Positions 1 through 8,631 of a stretch of 32,735 bases of DNA are shown one piece after another. The notes under the pieces were generated by a model, which did no database searches, was not told the DNA's origin, and saw only the letters and a list, made by a program, of their open reading frames with translations. Made by a program: the position numbers and the translations under genes. Numbering within the stretch: position 1 is the stretch's first letter; the number at the start of each line of letters is the position of its first letter. Source of the stretch: a bacterium (GTDB lineage Bacteria > Krumholzibacteriota > Krumholzibacteriia > LZORAL124-64-63); assembly GCA_024229695.1 (NCBI GenBank), contig JAAESD010000513.1:1-32735 (forward strand). The letters are read 5' to 3'.

Positions 1-370
1 CAGCAGAACATGCGCTGTGATTATTCGCTTCCCGAATCCAGACAAACTGTTCCGCCCGGGAATGTTCACCAGAGCTGAGATTGCAGCCAGAATTCATAAT
101 GACAAACTACTTGTCCCCCGCACTGCTCTTCTTGAACGAGATGACAGACCACTGGTGTTCAAGGTAGATGAAGATCGAGCTCAATGGCTTTATGTAACTA
201 TCGGCCTGCAAAACAGTGAATGGGTTGAAATCAAAAAAGTACATAGCGGAGGCTCGCTCATTCCTGGCGATCAAGTGGTTGTCAGCAATCACTTGACCCT
301 TGCTCATGAAGCAAAAATTAAAATTAAGAAAGTTATTGAACAAAATGACCGCTGGGCTGTAGAGGAGTAA
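1..370 (+). CDS. RND efflux periplasmic adaptor (MFP/HlyD family), 3' part only
   Basis: The reading frame is open at the left edge (first full codon at base 2), so only the last 122 or so residues are present. The visible part begins in the final beta-barrel stretch with F-P-N-P-D-x-L-F-R-P-G-M-F, a hallmark of membrane-fusion proteins of tripartite RND pumps (AcrA/MexA type). It continues into the membrane-proximal domain (LVPRTALLERDDRP-like segment, then a G-D-Q-V-V-V turn). Family role: a lipid-anchored or periplasmic adaptor joining the inner-membrane permease to an outer-membrane channel. It ends 2 bases before the first RND permease, whose Shine-Dalgarno AGAGGAG lies in the last codons of this gene, so the three genes form one operon. 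The GTG at 17 is not a start because the adaptor sequence clearly continues upstream. Confidence 0.88.
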   Translation, partial: SRTCAVIIRFPNPDKLFRPGMFTRAEIAARIHNDKLLVPRTALLERDDRPLVFKVDEDRAQWLYVTIGLQNSEWVEIKKVHSGGSLIPGDQVVVSNHLTLAHEAKIKIKKVIEQNDRWAVEE

Positions 371-372
371 GC

Positions 373-3300
373 ATGATAATCCGCACTGCGGTTCAGAGGC
401 CAGTTGCTGTTATGATGCTGTTTGCAGGGCTGGTTCTAATAGGAGCGCTCTCATTCAACAGACTGCCAGTTGACTTGCTTCCTGCAATCAATTATCCAAA
501 CCTGACTGTAATTACAAACTACAGTGAAGTACCTGCCGATGATTTGACCAGACTTGTCACACGACCTCTTGAAGAGAGAATTACCGGCCTGGCTGGAGTA
601 CGTAATGTTGTGTCCAGTACCCGTGAAGGTGTTTCTTCAATAACTGTACAGTATGAATGGGGCACTGAGATGGAGTTTGCAAACCTCCATCTGCGTGAAG
701 CTGTTGATCAGGTTGCTTACCGCGAAGACTTTCCTGAACAAGCTGAACGACCTCTGATTTTACGTTGGGATCCAGGTGCACGCCCAATTGCAATTATTAC
801 AACCAGTGGTGATAACCTGGCTCCTTTAACGGAGTTTTGTCGTGAGGTTGTAAAACCTGCCATTGAACAGATAGACGGACTGAGTCAGGCAGAAGTTATT
901 GGTGGAGCAGACAGGGAAATTCTGGTTCAACCTGATCTGGAAAAACTCAGGTTATATGGTCTGACAATGGCCCAGCTTCAAAACTCTCTGCGGACTGCCA
1001 ACGTCAGTTTCCCAGGTGGTAGAGTTCGCAAAGGCCCACTGCATTTACCGCTGAGAATTTTAGGTGAATTTGAATCACTGGATGACATTCGCCAAACTGA
1101 AATTCCAGGCTCAACAAGCGGCGTAATAACCGTAAATGATGTAGCACAGGTTATTGATACAACCAGTGAGCCAACTGGTTCTACTCTACTTGCTGGTAGC
1201 GATGTAGTTTCAATTATGCTTTATAAAGAAGTAGGCGCAAACACTATTGATGTCTCCAAAGACATAGAAAAAATTCTCACCATAGTAAGCAATCAGTATC
1301 AGGACTTCTCATTCGATTGGGTTTATCGCGATGCTGATTTTGTTGAGGAAAGTTTCCGCGGCTTGCGCGATTCAATGCTTGGTGGTGCCTTGCTCGCACT
1401 GCTGGTTCTCTTCTTTTTCCTGCGCGATTGGCGTAGTCCCCTTGTTGTTGGCCTGTCAATTCCTATCGGCATAATGAGTACTTTTGCATTCATGTATTTT
1501 TCTAATGTAAAACTGAACTTGATGAGTCTTGGTGGTTTGTCGCTTGCCGCAGGTATGCTTGTTGATAATGCGATTGTAGTACTGGAAAATATTCGTCGAC
1601 ATCTGGGGTTACTGCCTGACGATGCCGATGTTGAACACACTGTTGCTGAAGCCACATCAGAAGTTGCATCACCAGTTATTGCAGCAACACTGACAACTGT
1701 GGCTGTGTTCTTCCCTGTCGTTTATGTACCTGGCATTGCTGGTGAATTTTTCCGTGACCAGGCGCTGACAGTCACTATTGCATTACTGGTATCAGTGGCA
1801 AGTGCATTGCTGCTGCAACCTACTCTGTCTGCAAAGTTGTTATCTGCAGGCACTACTACTCCGCGTGGCATTTTTAAACTGAGCGATAAAATGTTTACAT
1901 CACTGCATAACAATTATCACAAAGCTCTTATTTCTGTCCTGCAACACAAAAGAACTTTCCTGTTTGCAGTTTTACTCCTGGGACTTGTTTCCGGATTTTT
2001 TGCAACGGGGCTGGACAGGACATTCCTGCCAGAACGCAATAGTGGTGACTTTACACTTTCACTTGAGCTGCCAAGTGGGACACCATTGGAAGGAACTGTT
2101 GAAGTTACCAGAGAACTGTCCTCAAAACTTGCTACGTTACCTCAGGTACATACTGTATTCAGCCAGGTCGGAGAAACTGAAAAAACTTTAGCTGCCTTGA
2201 AAGAATACACTGCACCAAATACATCTCGAATCAGAGTACTGTTACATCGATCCCGCAATAGCGCAAAGAAGCTGGCAGAAGTCAAAAGCTGGCTGGAAAA
2301 TGAACTCTCAGAGTCTGATGGAATTATAGCCGTTTTACGCGATGAAGGCATTGGCCTTAGCGAGATCCTTGCTTCTGGTGGCCAACCTTTCAGTCTGGGA
2401 GTTGTTGCAGAAGATCCTGACGACGCAATTACAGTTGCTGAAGAATTACTGCCAAAACTCAGAGCTGTTCCTGGGCTGAGTGACATTGCAATGGACAGAG
2501 TGCTTGGTAACCCAGCCATGGAAGTAACTATCAATCGCGAAAATTCACTGCGTCATGGTGTAGACCCTGAATCACTTGCCAGGGAATTGCAGTCCCGGGT
2601 TCAAGGTACTGTCGCAACTACTTACAATGAGGTTGATCAACGAATCGACATTGCTGTTCGCTTGCCAAAAACCAGGCGCCAAAATCTTGATGAAATTCTT
2701 GCCTCACCCATTGCAGTTAATGGTGGCAAGACTGTACCACTTGGCAGTTTTGTAGACTTAAGTGAAGGCAGACCGGTACGTGAAGTTGTCCGACGCAATC
2801 AGCGCAGGCAAATCACTTTATCCAGTGATATTACTGAAAGCATCAACGCCATATGGGAAAACGTGAATTATGAGTTATCGCAACTGAGTCTTCCTGAAGG
2901 AGTAGCGTTTATAACTGGTGGTGAACAAGAGGAAATCAACAGCAGCTTCCGTGATTTGGGTTGGGCTCTGCTGCTTTCAGCTTTGCTGGTTTATATGATT
3001 CTGGCAGCACAGTTTGAATCGTTCCTTGATCCGTTGATAATCTCTGCTGTACTGCCCGTTGGAATCATTGGAGCAGCAATCACGTTGCTACTAACCGGCA
3101 ACAGTATCAATATAATTTCACTGATTGGTTTGATAGCATTGCTTGGAATATCGGTTAATGATGCGATTGTCAAAGTTAGTACAATTCGCAGACTCAGGCT
3201 TGATGGACTGTCACGCAAAGAAGCAATTCTGGAGGCAAGTACATTACGATTCAGGCCTATCATCATGACTACTATGACCACAGTACTGGCTATGATCCCA

Positions 3301-3447
3301 ATGGCAATCGGGCTAGGTAGTGGAGAACAGATTCAGAGGCCACTGGCAATCACAATCATTGGTGGACTGACAATGGCCACATTGCTCACTCTGTTTTTAA
3401 CTCCGGTTATTTACGAAGTATTCCATAGTCGGGCTGATAAAACATGA
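373..3447 (+). CDS. RND efflux transporter permease subunit (HAE1-like), first of two
   Basis: At 1024 residues this is full length for AcrB-type inner-membrane pumps. An N-terminal TM helix (about 10-28) is followed by a periplasmic pore domain, then TM2-6 from about 335 with the TM4 signature G-M-L-V-D398-N399-A-I-V-V-L-E-N-I. A second large periplasmic loop and TM7-12 follow. Family role: proton-driven export of drugs, lipids or other amphiphiles from periplasm or outer leaflet. AcrB has Asp-Asp in TM4 and a Lys in TM10; here TM4 has Asp-Asn and TM10 reads G-I-S-V-N-D-A-I-V, without the Lys. Such variants are common outside the AcrB clade, so the protein is probably functional. The start is set by AGAGGAG 5 bases upstream. 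The last 4 bases (ATGA) are shared with the next gene, indicating translational coupling. Substrate unknown. Confidence 0.93.
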   Translation: MIIRTAVQRPVAVMMLFAGLVLIGALSFNRLPVDLLPAINYPNLTVITNYSEVPADDLTRLVTRPLEERITGLAGVRNVVSSTREGVSSITVQYEWGTEMEFANLHLREAVDQVAYREDFPEQAERPLILRWDPGARPIAIITTSGDNLAPLTEFCREVVKPAIEQIDGLSQAEVIGGADREILVQPDLEKLRLYGLTMAQLQNSLRTANVSFPGGRVRKGPLHLPLRILGEFESLDDIRQTEIPGSTSGVITVNDVAQVIDTTSEPTGSTLLAGSDVVSIMLYKEVGANTIDVSKDIEKILTIVSNQYQDFSFDWVYRDADFVEESFRGLRDSMLGGALLALLVLFFFLRDWRSPLVVGLSIPIGIMSTFAFMYFSNVKLNLMSLGGLSLAAGMLVDNAIVVLENIRRHLGLLPDDADVEHTVAEATSEVASPVIAATLTTVAVFFPVVYVPGIAGEFFRDQALTVTIALLVSVASALLLQPTLSAKLLSAGTTTPRGIFKLSDKMFTSLHNNYHKALISVLQHKRTFLFAVLLLGLVSGFFATGLDRTFLPERNSGDFTLSLELPSGTPLEGTVEVTRELSSKLATLPQVHTVFSQVGETEKTLAALKEYTAPNTSRIRVLLHRSRNSAKKLAEVKSWLENELSESDGIIAVLRDEGIGLSEILASGGQPFSLGVVAEDPDDAITVAEELLPKLRAVPGLSDIAMDRVLGNPAMEVTINRENSLRHGVDPESLARELQSRVQGTVATTYNEVDQRIDIAVRLPKTRRQNLDEILASPIAVNGGKTVPLGSFVDLSEGRPVREVVRRNQRRQITLSSDITESINAIWENVNYELSQLSLPEGVAFITGGEQEEINSSFRDLGWALLLSALLVYMILAAQFESFLDPLIISAVLPVGIIGAAITLLLTGNSINIISLIGLIALLGISVNDAIVKVSTIRRLRLDGLSRKEAILEASTLRFRPIIMTTMTTVLAMIPMAIGLGSGEQIQRPLAITIIGGLTMATLLTLFLTPVIYEVFHSRADKT

Positions 3448-6400
3448 TCCGCAAGTTCATAGAACACCCTGTTGCAACCTGGATGCTGTTCACAGCACTA
3501 ATGCTGACTGGTATCTATTCTTTGCCTCGACTAGAAATCGAGGCGATGCCTGAAACCGAATTACCTTCGGTTACTGTTGTTACAACCTGGAACGGTGCAT
3601 CGCCAATGGCAGTGCAACGTTCGTTGACAATCCCTATAGAAGCTGCTGCTCGTAAAGTTCACGGCGTAGAAAACATCAAAGCCTCTTCCCGACCAGGCCG
3701 TAGCAATGTCACAATTTCTTTTCGAAGAGATGTTGATGTAGAGTTTGCACAGCTTGATTTAGCTGAGCAACTGGGTGCTGTTCGACGTGACTTGCCATCA
3801 TCTGCTTCACAGCCAAGACTTGTGCCGTATATCCCTGAAGAATTCAGGACCGGTGATTTTCTGACATTCAGTCTAATTTCCTCTCTGGATGCTAATACAC
3901 TTCGTGATAAAGCTGAAACCTGGCTCTTGCCAAGACTACTGGCCATAACTGGTGTTGCTGACGCTGAATTACAAGGTGGAGCAAGGCCTCTACTGCGTGT
4001 GAATCTTGATTTTGATCTGCTTGAACAGTACAACATCAGCGCCGATGCAGTTTTTGCTCGCATTAACGCGCTTGATGACATTCTCCCGGCAGGCACAATT
4101 ACGCTTCGTGGTAATGAACTTTCTCTGAGTGTTCAAGATTCTGTAACAACTGCACTAATTAAAGAAACTGTTGTCCAGTCGGTTGGTGGACAACTGATAA
4201 CTGTTGATCGAATTGCCGATATTGTTCCAAGCTTTGAAGACCCTTCCTATTTTGTACGCATTAATGGTGACAACGTAATTCAGTGTAGCGTTGCTAAGCG
4301 CAGTGGCACGAATGCAGTTGCAGTGAGTCGCAGAATTCGAGAAGCGCTGCCTCAGATAAATGAGATGATGCCGTTTGAGTGTGAATTTGAAATCGATACT
4401 GACCAGGGTAAAGAGCTTGAAGATAAACTACGCGAACTTGTCTACCGATCGCTTGTAATTTTAGCTCTATTGTTCCTGATGCTGGCAGCTGCACTGCGCA
4501 GAGTTCAATTAACTGCCATTGTCATATCATCTATTCTATTGGCAATTGTAATTTGTCTGTCGCTGTTCTATTTCTTCGATATATCAGTCAACTTTATCAC
4601 TATCAGTGGATTGACAGTCTGCTTTGGTATGTTACTGGACAACAGTATTCTTGTGCTTGACGCTATTCATCGCAGATTCAGCAGGCGTAATCTCACACCA
4701 GTTGAAGTGCTGGTTCGTGGGACAGGCGAAGTTGCTTTCCCTATTATTGCTACTACTTTGACCACCATTGTTGCTTTTCTTTCATTCATCTTTTTAAGTG
4801 GCCGACTTGCACTCTACTATGTCCCCCTTGCAGTCAGTGTTGGCATTGCAATGCTTGCCTCAATTCTGGTCGCATTTGGCTGGATTCCAGTTGCACTGCG
4901 CAGAACCGCTGAAATAGAAATGTCGCGTTCGCATTCAACTGAAGAAGTTGAGCCTGAGGGGCTTTCACTGCTCTGGCGTTGGTCTATTTCCTCAATTGTA
5001 GTTGTACTGTTTGCTGGCGGCGCAATGTACTGGATTAAGGGAATCGATACTGTTACAAATCTGCTGCCATGGTTTGGTGGCGGACTTGTTGTAATGATAA
5101 TGGTTGGCGTTTTTTCAAGCTGGGTTGAAAAAATCACCAGGCTCCACATAAGATTTTGGTTCTACCCCGTTGCCTTGCTCATTGCTTTCAGCTGGTTCGC
5201 AATCCATTTGTACAATACTGAAATTGACCAAGGTGGTTTTTGGCGACAACAGGACAAGGAAACTCTGGTCGTTTACCTGGAAAGACCAGTAGGAACTGAT
5301 GTTGTTTTTGCCAGTGAAACGATGCTCCAGTTTGAACGCGAGCTGACTCCAATTCCAGCTGGAATCACCATGAAATCTACCAGCTACGATAATCGTGCAT
5401 ACATGAATATCGAGTTCGATGATGACATGCTGTTAACTGAGTATCCTGAATTGTATCGAAATAAAATCATCATGCTGGCAGAAGAACTTGGCGGAATGTT
5501 CATCTGGATTAACGGCTTTGGAGACCCTTACATGAAGGGTGGCCGTGGTGGTGGTAACAACAACTCGGTTGTCAAGATTACTGGCTATAACAGCAAAGAG
5601 CTTAATGAAATTTGTAGAGGTGTAATTGAGAGGTTGGAAAAAAATCGACGAGTCAGAAGCACTCGCCTAACTGGCGGTGAAAGATTCAGCCGTAGCGATA
5701 TGAGCGAGACTCTGATTGTTATTAACCGTGAAGCACTTGCTAAATATCACCTTTCAGTTTCCGAAGTTGTCAGCCATTTGCGCAGACTGCTTGGCATAGA
5801 ATATCCATGGCATATGTTGCTCGATGGTGAGGATCAAAGGCTGCAACTCGGATTTCTGAATTCCGACCAGATTCAATATGATCAGATAGCCGCTCACATG
5901 ATGACAACCTCCAGTGGCATGCGCGTTCGCTTGAGCGATGTGGTTTCACTTGTTGAACAACAGGTTGTTTCTACAATCAACCGTGAAGACCAACGCTATT
6001 CCATGCAAATTACCTGGGAATATGTTGGCACTGACAAAATGAAGCAGAAATTTATCAGCGATATTATGGCAGGTATTGAACTACCTTACGGTTATGAAGC
6101 AGAAGATACCTCTGGTAGTCGATTTACACGTGAAGAGGAAGAAGAAATGAACAGTATGTTACTGCTCACTTCACTCTTCATTTTCATGACTCTAAGCGCA
6201 TTGTTTGAATCTGTTGTATTACCAATTCTTGTATTGATGGCTCTGCCAATGGCACTGTCTGGTGTGATGGTTATTTTCTGGTTAACAGATTCGTCATTTG
6301 ACTCATCGGCGCGCATTGGACTGGTCCTGTTGTTTGGTATAGTTGTAAATAATGCCATCTTGCTGATTAATCGTTTCAGGCTACAGCTTCGTGAACAGAT

Positions 6401-6776
6401 TGAAACAGGTAGTTTTGCGTCCTGGAGTATCCCTCAAAAACGACGCCTCGGCGGATACGATCTCTGGCAACTTCCCCGGGCCCAAAAAGTTGAAATGTTG
6501 CAGTCTGCAATTGCCAGCGGCACCAGAATTCAACTCCGGTCGATACTGCTCACAAGTGGAACTACAATTGCAGGAATGTTGCCTCTGCTTATCAAATTAA
6601 CTGACAACGATGGTGGCAAAGATATTTGGGAGAACCTGGCACTCTCATCCATTGGTGGGCTGGCTTCAAGTACTATCCTGATTATCAGTGCTATCCCCGT
6701 GCTTTATTACATCTTCACTAGGATAGGCTGGATTTTTGCAAGCCTGTTGCACAAGATAAAATCCATCCGCACTTGA
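3444..6776 (+). CDS. RND efflux transporter permease subunit, second of two, with extra membrane segments
   Basis: The protein has 1110 residues, longer than the usual 1020-1060. RND landmarks are present: TM1 (about 11-28), porter domain, TM4 with G-M-L-L-D399-N400-S-I-L-V-L-D, and TM10 with G-I-V-V-N-N-A-I-L-L-I-N-R. Where a normal pump has a single TM7 after a short linker, this one shows three hydrophobic stretches at about 512-530, 540-560 and 571-590. It also has a Gly/Asn-rich loop near 690-700 (KGGRGGGNNN) and a long cytoplasmic loop between TM10 and TM11. The odd number of replacement helices keeps the topology in phase. The ATGA overlap with the preceding permease suggests matched synthesis and possibly a mixed trimer, as known for MdtB/MdtC. 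That pairing is inference. No terminator is visible before the next gene. Confidence 0.92.
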   Translation: MIRKFIEHPVATWMLFTALMLTGIYSLPRLEIEAMPETELPSVTVVTTWNGASPMAVQRSLTIPIEAAARKVHGVENIKASSRPGRSNVTISFRRDVDVEFAQLDLAEQLGAVRRDLPSSASQPRLVPYIPEEFRTGDFLTFSLISSLDANTLRDKAETWLLPRLLAITGVADAELQGGARPLLRVNLDFDLLEQYNISADAVFARINALDDILPAGTITLRGNELSLSVQDSVTTALIKETVVQSVGGQLITVDRIADIVPSFEDPSYFVRINGDNVIQCSVAKRSGTNAVAVSRRIREALPQINEMMPFECEFEIDTDQGKELEDKLRELVYRSLVILALLFLMLAAALRRVQLTAIVISSILLAIVICLSLFYFFDISVNFITISGLTVCFGMLLDNSILVLDAIHRRFSRRNLTPVEVLVRGTGEVAFPIIATTLTTIVAFLSFIFLSGRLALYYVPLAVSVGIAMLASILVAFGWIPVALRRTAEIEMSRSHSTEEVEPEGLSLLWRWSISSIVVVLFAGGAMYWIKGIDTVTNLLPWFGGGLVVMIMVGVFSSWVEKITRLHIRFWFYPVALLIAFSWFAIHLYNTEIDQGGFWRQQDKETLVVYLERPVGTDVVFASETMLQFERELTPIPAGITMKSTSYDNRAYMNIEFDDDMLLTEYPELYRNKIIMLAEELGGMFIWINGFGDPYMKGGRGGGNNNSVVKITGYNSKELNEICRGVIERLEKNRRVRSTRLTGGERFSRSDMSETLIVINREALAKYHLSVSEVVSHLRRLLGIEYPWHMLLDGEDQRLQLGFLNSDQIQYDQIAAHMMTTSSGMRVRLSDVVSLVEQQVVSTINREDQRYSMQITWEYVGTDKMKQKFISDIMAGIELPYGYEAEDTSGSRFTREEEEEMNSMLLLTSLFIFMTLSALFESVVLPILVLMALPMALSGVMVIFWLTDSSFDSSARIGLVLLFGIVVNNAILLINRFRLQLREQIETGSFASWSIPQKRRLGGYDLWQLPRAQKVEMLQSAIASGTRIQLRSILLTSGTTIAGMLPLLIKLTDNDGGKDIWENLALSSIGGLASSTILIISAIPVLYYIFTRIGWIFASLLHKIKSIRT

Positions 6777-6841
6777 CCTGAAGCAATTTATCGGTCAATT
6801 TACTCTGATAACTAATGACTATTTTTCAAGGAGAAAAACTG

Positions 6842-7810
6842 ATGTCCAATCACATCGATGTCCTGCTACTAAATGCACTTCCAGCTTCCGGCAAAAGTGA
6901 AGCACGAACATATCTTGCCAGTCTGTCTGCTGAAGAATGCGAAAAACAATTCGGCATCGGGCACACTGTCCAACTTGACGACTACCCTTATGTTCATCTT
7001 ATGAGATGTATCAGCCAGGAACTTCGTGCTCTTGGTCTTGATGGTGGCTTCTTTGATGCAGACCACTTGCCAATGAAACAGCCACTGGACTGGGGAACAT
7101 TGATGGAGCTTCTGAATGAAGACTACCACGATATGATTAATGGCCGTAAGCCTGAGCCTGAAGACCCATCGAGCTGGTTACTGGACAGGTATGATGTTTG
7201 TCGTGAAAAAGTTGGCGCACCTGCTCAATTCAGAGATCTAAGTGATGATAACAGAAGCAAACTTGAAGATGCCATCCGCGATGAAGCTGCAAAACTTTTG
7301 AAAGATAAAATAGCTGAAGTTCCAGACAGCATGGAAGGCAAAACAGTTGTTGTTGAATTTGCAAGAGGCGGCGCTGATAAGAGTGAAATGCCACTTAACG
7401 ATCCGTTTGGTTACCAGTACTCATATAGAATGCTTTGTCCAGAGATGTTGGAAAAATCCAGTATTCTTTATATCTGGGTATCTCCTGAGGAATCTCGACG
7501 CAAAAATGAGCATCGTACAGACCCTAATGATCCAGGCTCAATCCTGAATCACGGTGTTCCTATTGAGGTTATGATGGGTGATTACGGCTGTGATGATATG
7601 GCTCACCTGCTGGAAACTTCTGAAAAAGACAACACAGTTACAGTTGAAGCTCATGGTAAAACCTATCTCCTGCCACTGGGCCGTTTTGATAACCGTGTTG
7701 ATCTGACAACTTTTATCCGCGATGACCTTGGACATTGGAAACAGGAAGATATGGAAAAACTTCAGGCAGGAATGCGTGAAGCTTTTGATCAAATTTTTTC
7801 ACAGCTGTAA
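6842..7810 (+). CDS. Uncharacterised P-loop (kinase-like) protein
   Basis: I do not recognise this family by name. ATG 6842 is chosen over the in-frame ATG at 6815 because AAGGAG (6828-6833) sits 8 bases before it; this gives 322 residues. The N-terminus is a beta strand (IDVLLLN) leading into A12-L-P-A-S-G17-K18-S19, a Walker A loop with Ala in place of the first Gly. A second strand, T-V-V-V-E-F-A-R-G-G, lies near 170-180, and a third, S-I-L-Y-I-W-V, precedes an Arg-rich helix (ESRRKNEHR) that could act as a lid. This order resembles nucleoside/nucleotide-kinase-type P-loop proteins. There is no signal peptide or membrane segment, so it is cytoplasmic. It stands 65 bases after the RND genes with no terminator between and a strong terminator after it, so it may be read with the pump operon. 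Substrate unknown. Confidence 0.7.
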   Translation: MSNHIDVLLLNALPASGKSEARTYLASLSAEECEKQFGIGHTVQLDDYPYVHLMRCISQELRALGLDGGFFDADHLPMKQPLDWGTLMELLNEDYHDMINGRKPEPEDPSSWLLDRYDVCREKVGAPAQFRDLSDDNRSKLEDAIRDEAAKLLKDKIAEVPDSMEGKTVVVEFARGGADKSEMPLNDPFGYQYSYRMLCPEMLEKSSILYIWVSPEESRRKNEHRTDPNDPGSILNHGVPIEVMMGDYGCDDMAHLLETSEKDNTVTVEAHGKTYLLPLGRFDNRVDLTTFIRDDLGHWKQEDMEKLQAGMREAFDQIFSQL

Positions 7811-7820
7811 AATACGTATA

Positions 7821-7858
7821 AAAAAGGGAGTGCAACTTTGCACTCCCTTTTTTTTATT
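7821..7858. terminator. Bidirectional Rho-independent terminator
   Basis: A perfect inverted repeat, AAAAAGGGAGTGCA pairing with TGCACTCCCTTTTT across an ACTT loop, is flanked by A and T runs. On the + strand it ends the P-loop gene 10 bases after its stop. Read on the - strand it has the same form (A-run, GC stem, T-run) and ends the convergent lamin-tail gene. Confidence 0.9.
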
Positions 7859-7872
7859 ATATAGACATTAGA

Positions 7873-8472
7873 CTATCGGAACATGGCTTTTACGCCGCCC
7901 CATGTCGTATCATCATTGCTAACAGTTCCACATGCAGGTGGTCCACAAGGAGTAGAGGCTTCAAGCACCCATTCTCCTTCACACATCTGAATACTAGTAG
8001 CTTCCAAAGAATTACTATCACCAATACTTGTCACATCATCTCCAGGAAACAATGCAGCTCCAGAGTTTTCATATTCAATACCATGAATCAATGCACCAGT
8101 AGCACGATCTACGATTTGAACAATATCTGGTGCACCATTCTGAAGTGCATTTGTGGCTGGAAATGTAATAAGTTGTGTAGCACAAGGATCGTTACCAATT
8201 ACTACAAACCCATCAGCAGAAATCATAATCCCATCCAGTTCAAAACGGTTGTACTCAGTACTATTACTACCATTAATTAAAACCAGATCCATGCCATCCA
8301 GCAATACTGAAGAAACATCAGAGTTATAAAGCTCTACCCACTCAGCCGAATCAGTACTAACTTGATCATAATCTACTTCACTAATTACAACATCGGCCAT
8401 ACCAGCTCCGGCAACCAACATTGAACATGCGAAAACAACTACGAATTTACCAAAATCATTAGAGAGTCTCAT
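7873..8472 (-). CDS. Secreted lamin-tail-domain (LTD) protein with C-terminal tag-like tail
   Basis: Starting at ATG 8472 the protein has 199 residues. An upstream extension is possible, but this start has AAAGGCGG 6 bases before it and directly begins a signal peptide (MRLSNDFGKF, a hydrophobic core, then cleavage after G-A-G-M-A). The mature protein opens with D-V-V-I-S-E-V-D-Y-D and E-W-V-E-L-Y-N-S, followed by L-D-G-M-D-L-V-L-I-N-G, typical of the bacterial lamin-tail (LTD) immunoglobulin-like fold. This fold is usual in secreted nucleases and surface proteins; no catalytic domain accompanies it here. The last residues, T-T-W-G-G-V-K-A-M-F-R, follow a low-complexity linker and look like a separate C-terminal tag. 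It has its own promoter and shares the terminator at 7821. Function beyond surface or extracellular binding is unknown. Confidence 0.8.
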   Translation of the reverse strand: MRLSNDFGKFVVVFACSMLVAGAGMADVVISEVDYDQVSTDSAEWVELYNSDVSSVLLDGMDLVLINGSNSTEYNRFELDGIMISADGFVVIGNDPCATQLITFPATNALQNGAPDIVQIVDRATGALIHGIEYENSGAALFPGDDVTSIGDSNSLEATSIQMCEGEWVLEASTPCGPPACGTVSNDDTTWGGVKAMFR

Positions 8473-8533
8473 CGAAAACCGCCTTTGAAAAATACTTGTA
8501 CATCCTTGAATGCACGCCATCTTGCTTGAAGAT

Positions 8534-8562
8534 AGCATATCACAAAAAAAATATTGTGTCAA
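8534..8562 (-). promoter_or_regulatory. Sigma70-type promoter of the lamin-tail gene
   Basis: On the - strand, TTGACA (8562-8557) is followed after exactly 17 bases by TATGCT (8539-8534), a perfect -35 and a 4/6 -10. Transcription would start near 8527, giving a leader of about 55 bases before ATG 8472. The spacer contains a run of seven T. The -35 lies inside an inverted repeat (AATATTG-N3-CAATATT, 8550-8566), which with the T-run could also act as a weak terminator for the response-regulator gene upstream. The rest of 8473-8631 holds no gene. Confidence 0.55.
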
Positions 8563-8631
8563 TATTCCCGACTTTGAGATAAATCACATACAATATCATC
8601 AAATAGGGCATTATTTAATAATAGTTAAATC

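Noticed and set aside
2142..2534. 130-codon frame opposite the first RND permease
   Set aside because: It is a shadow of a conserved coding frame with Ser-rich composition and no start signal.
3659..4096. 145-codon frame opposite the second RND permease
   Set aside because: Same reason: antisense of a conserved domain, Ser/Ala/Arg-rich, no recognisable protein.
4303..4322. TGGCACG followed by TTGC inside the second RND gene as a sigma54 site
   Set aside because: The spacing between GG and GC is not 10 bases and it is inside coding sequence.
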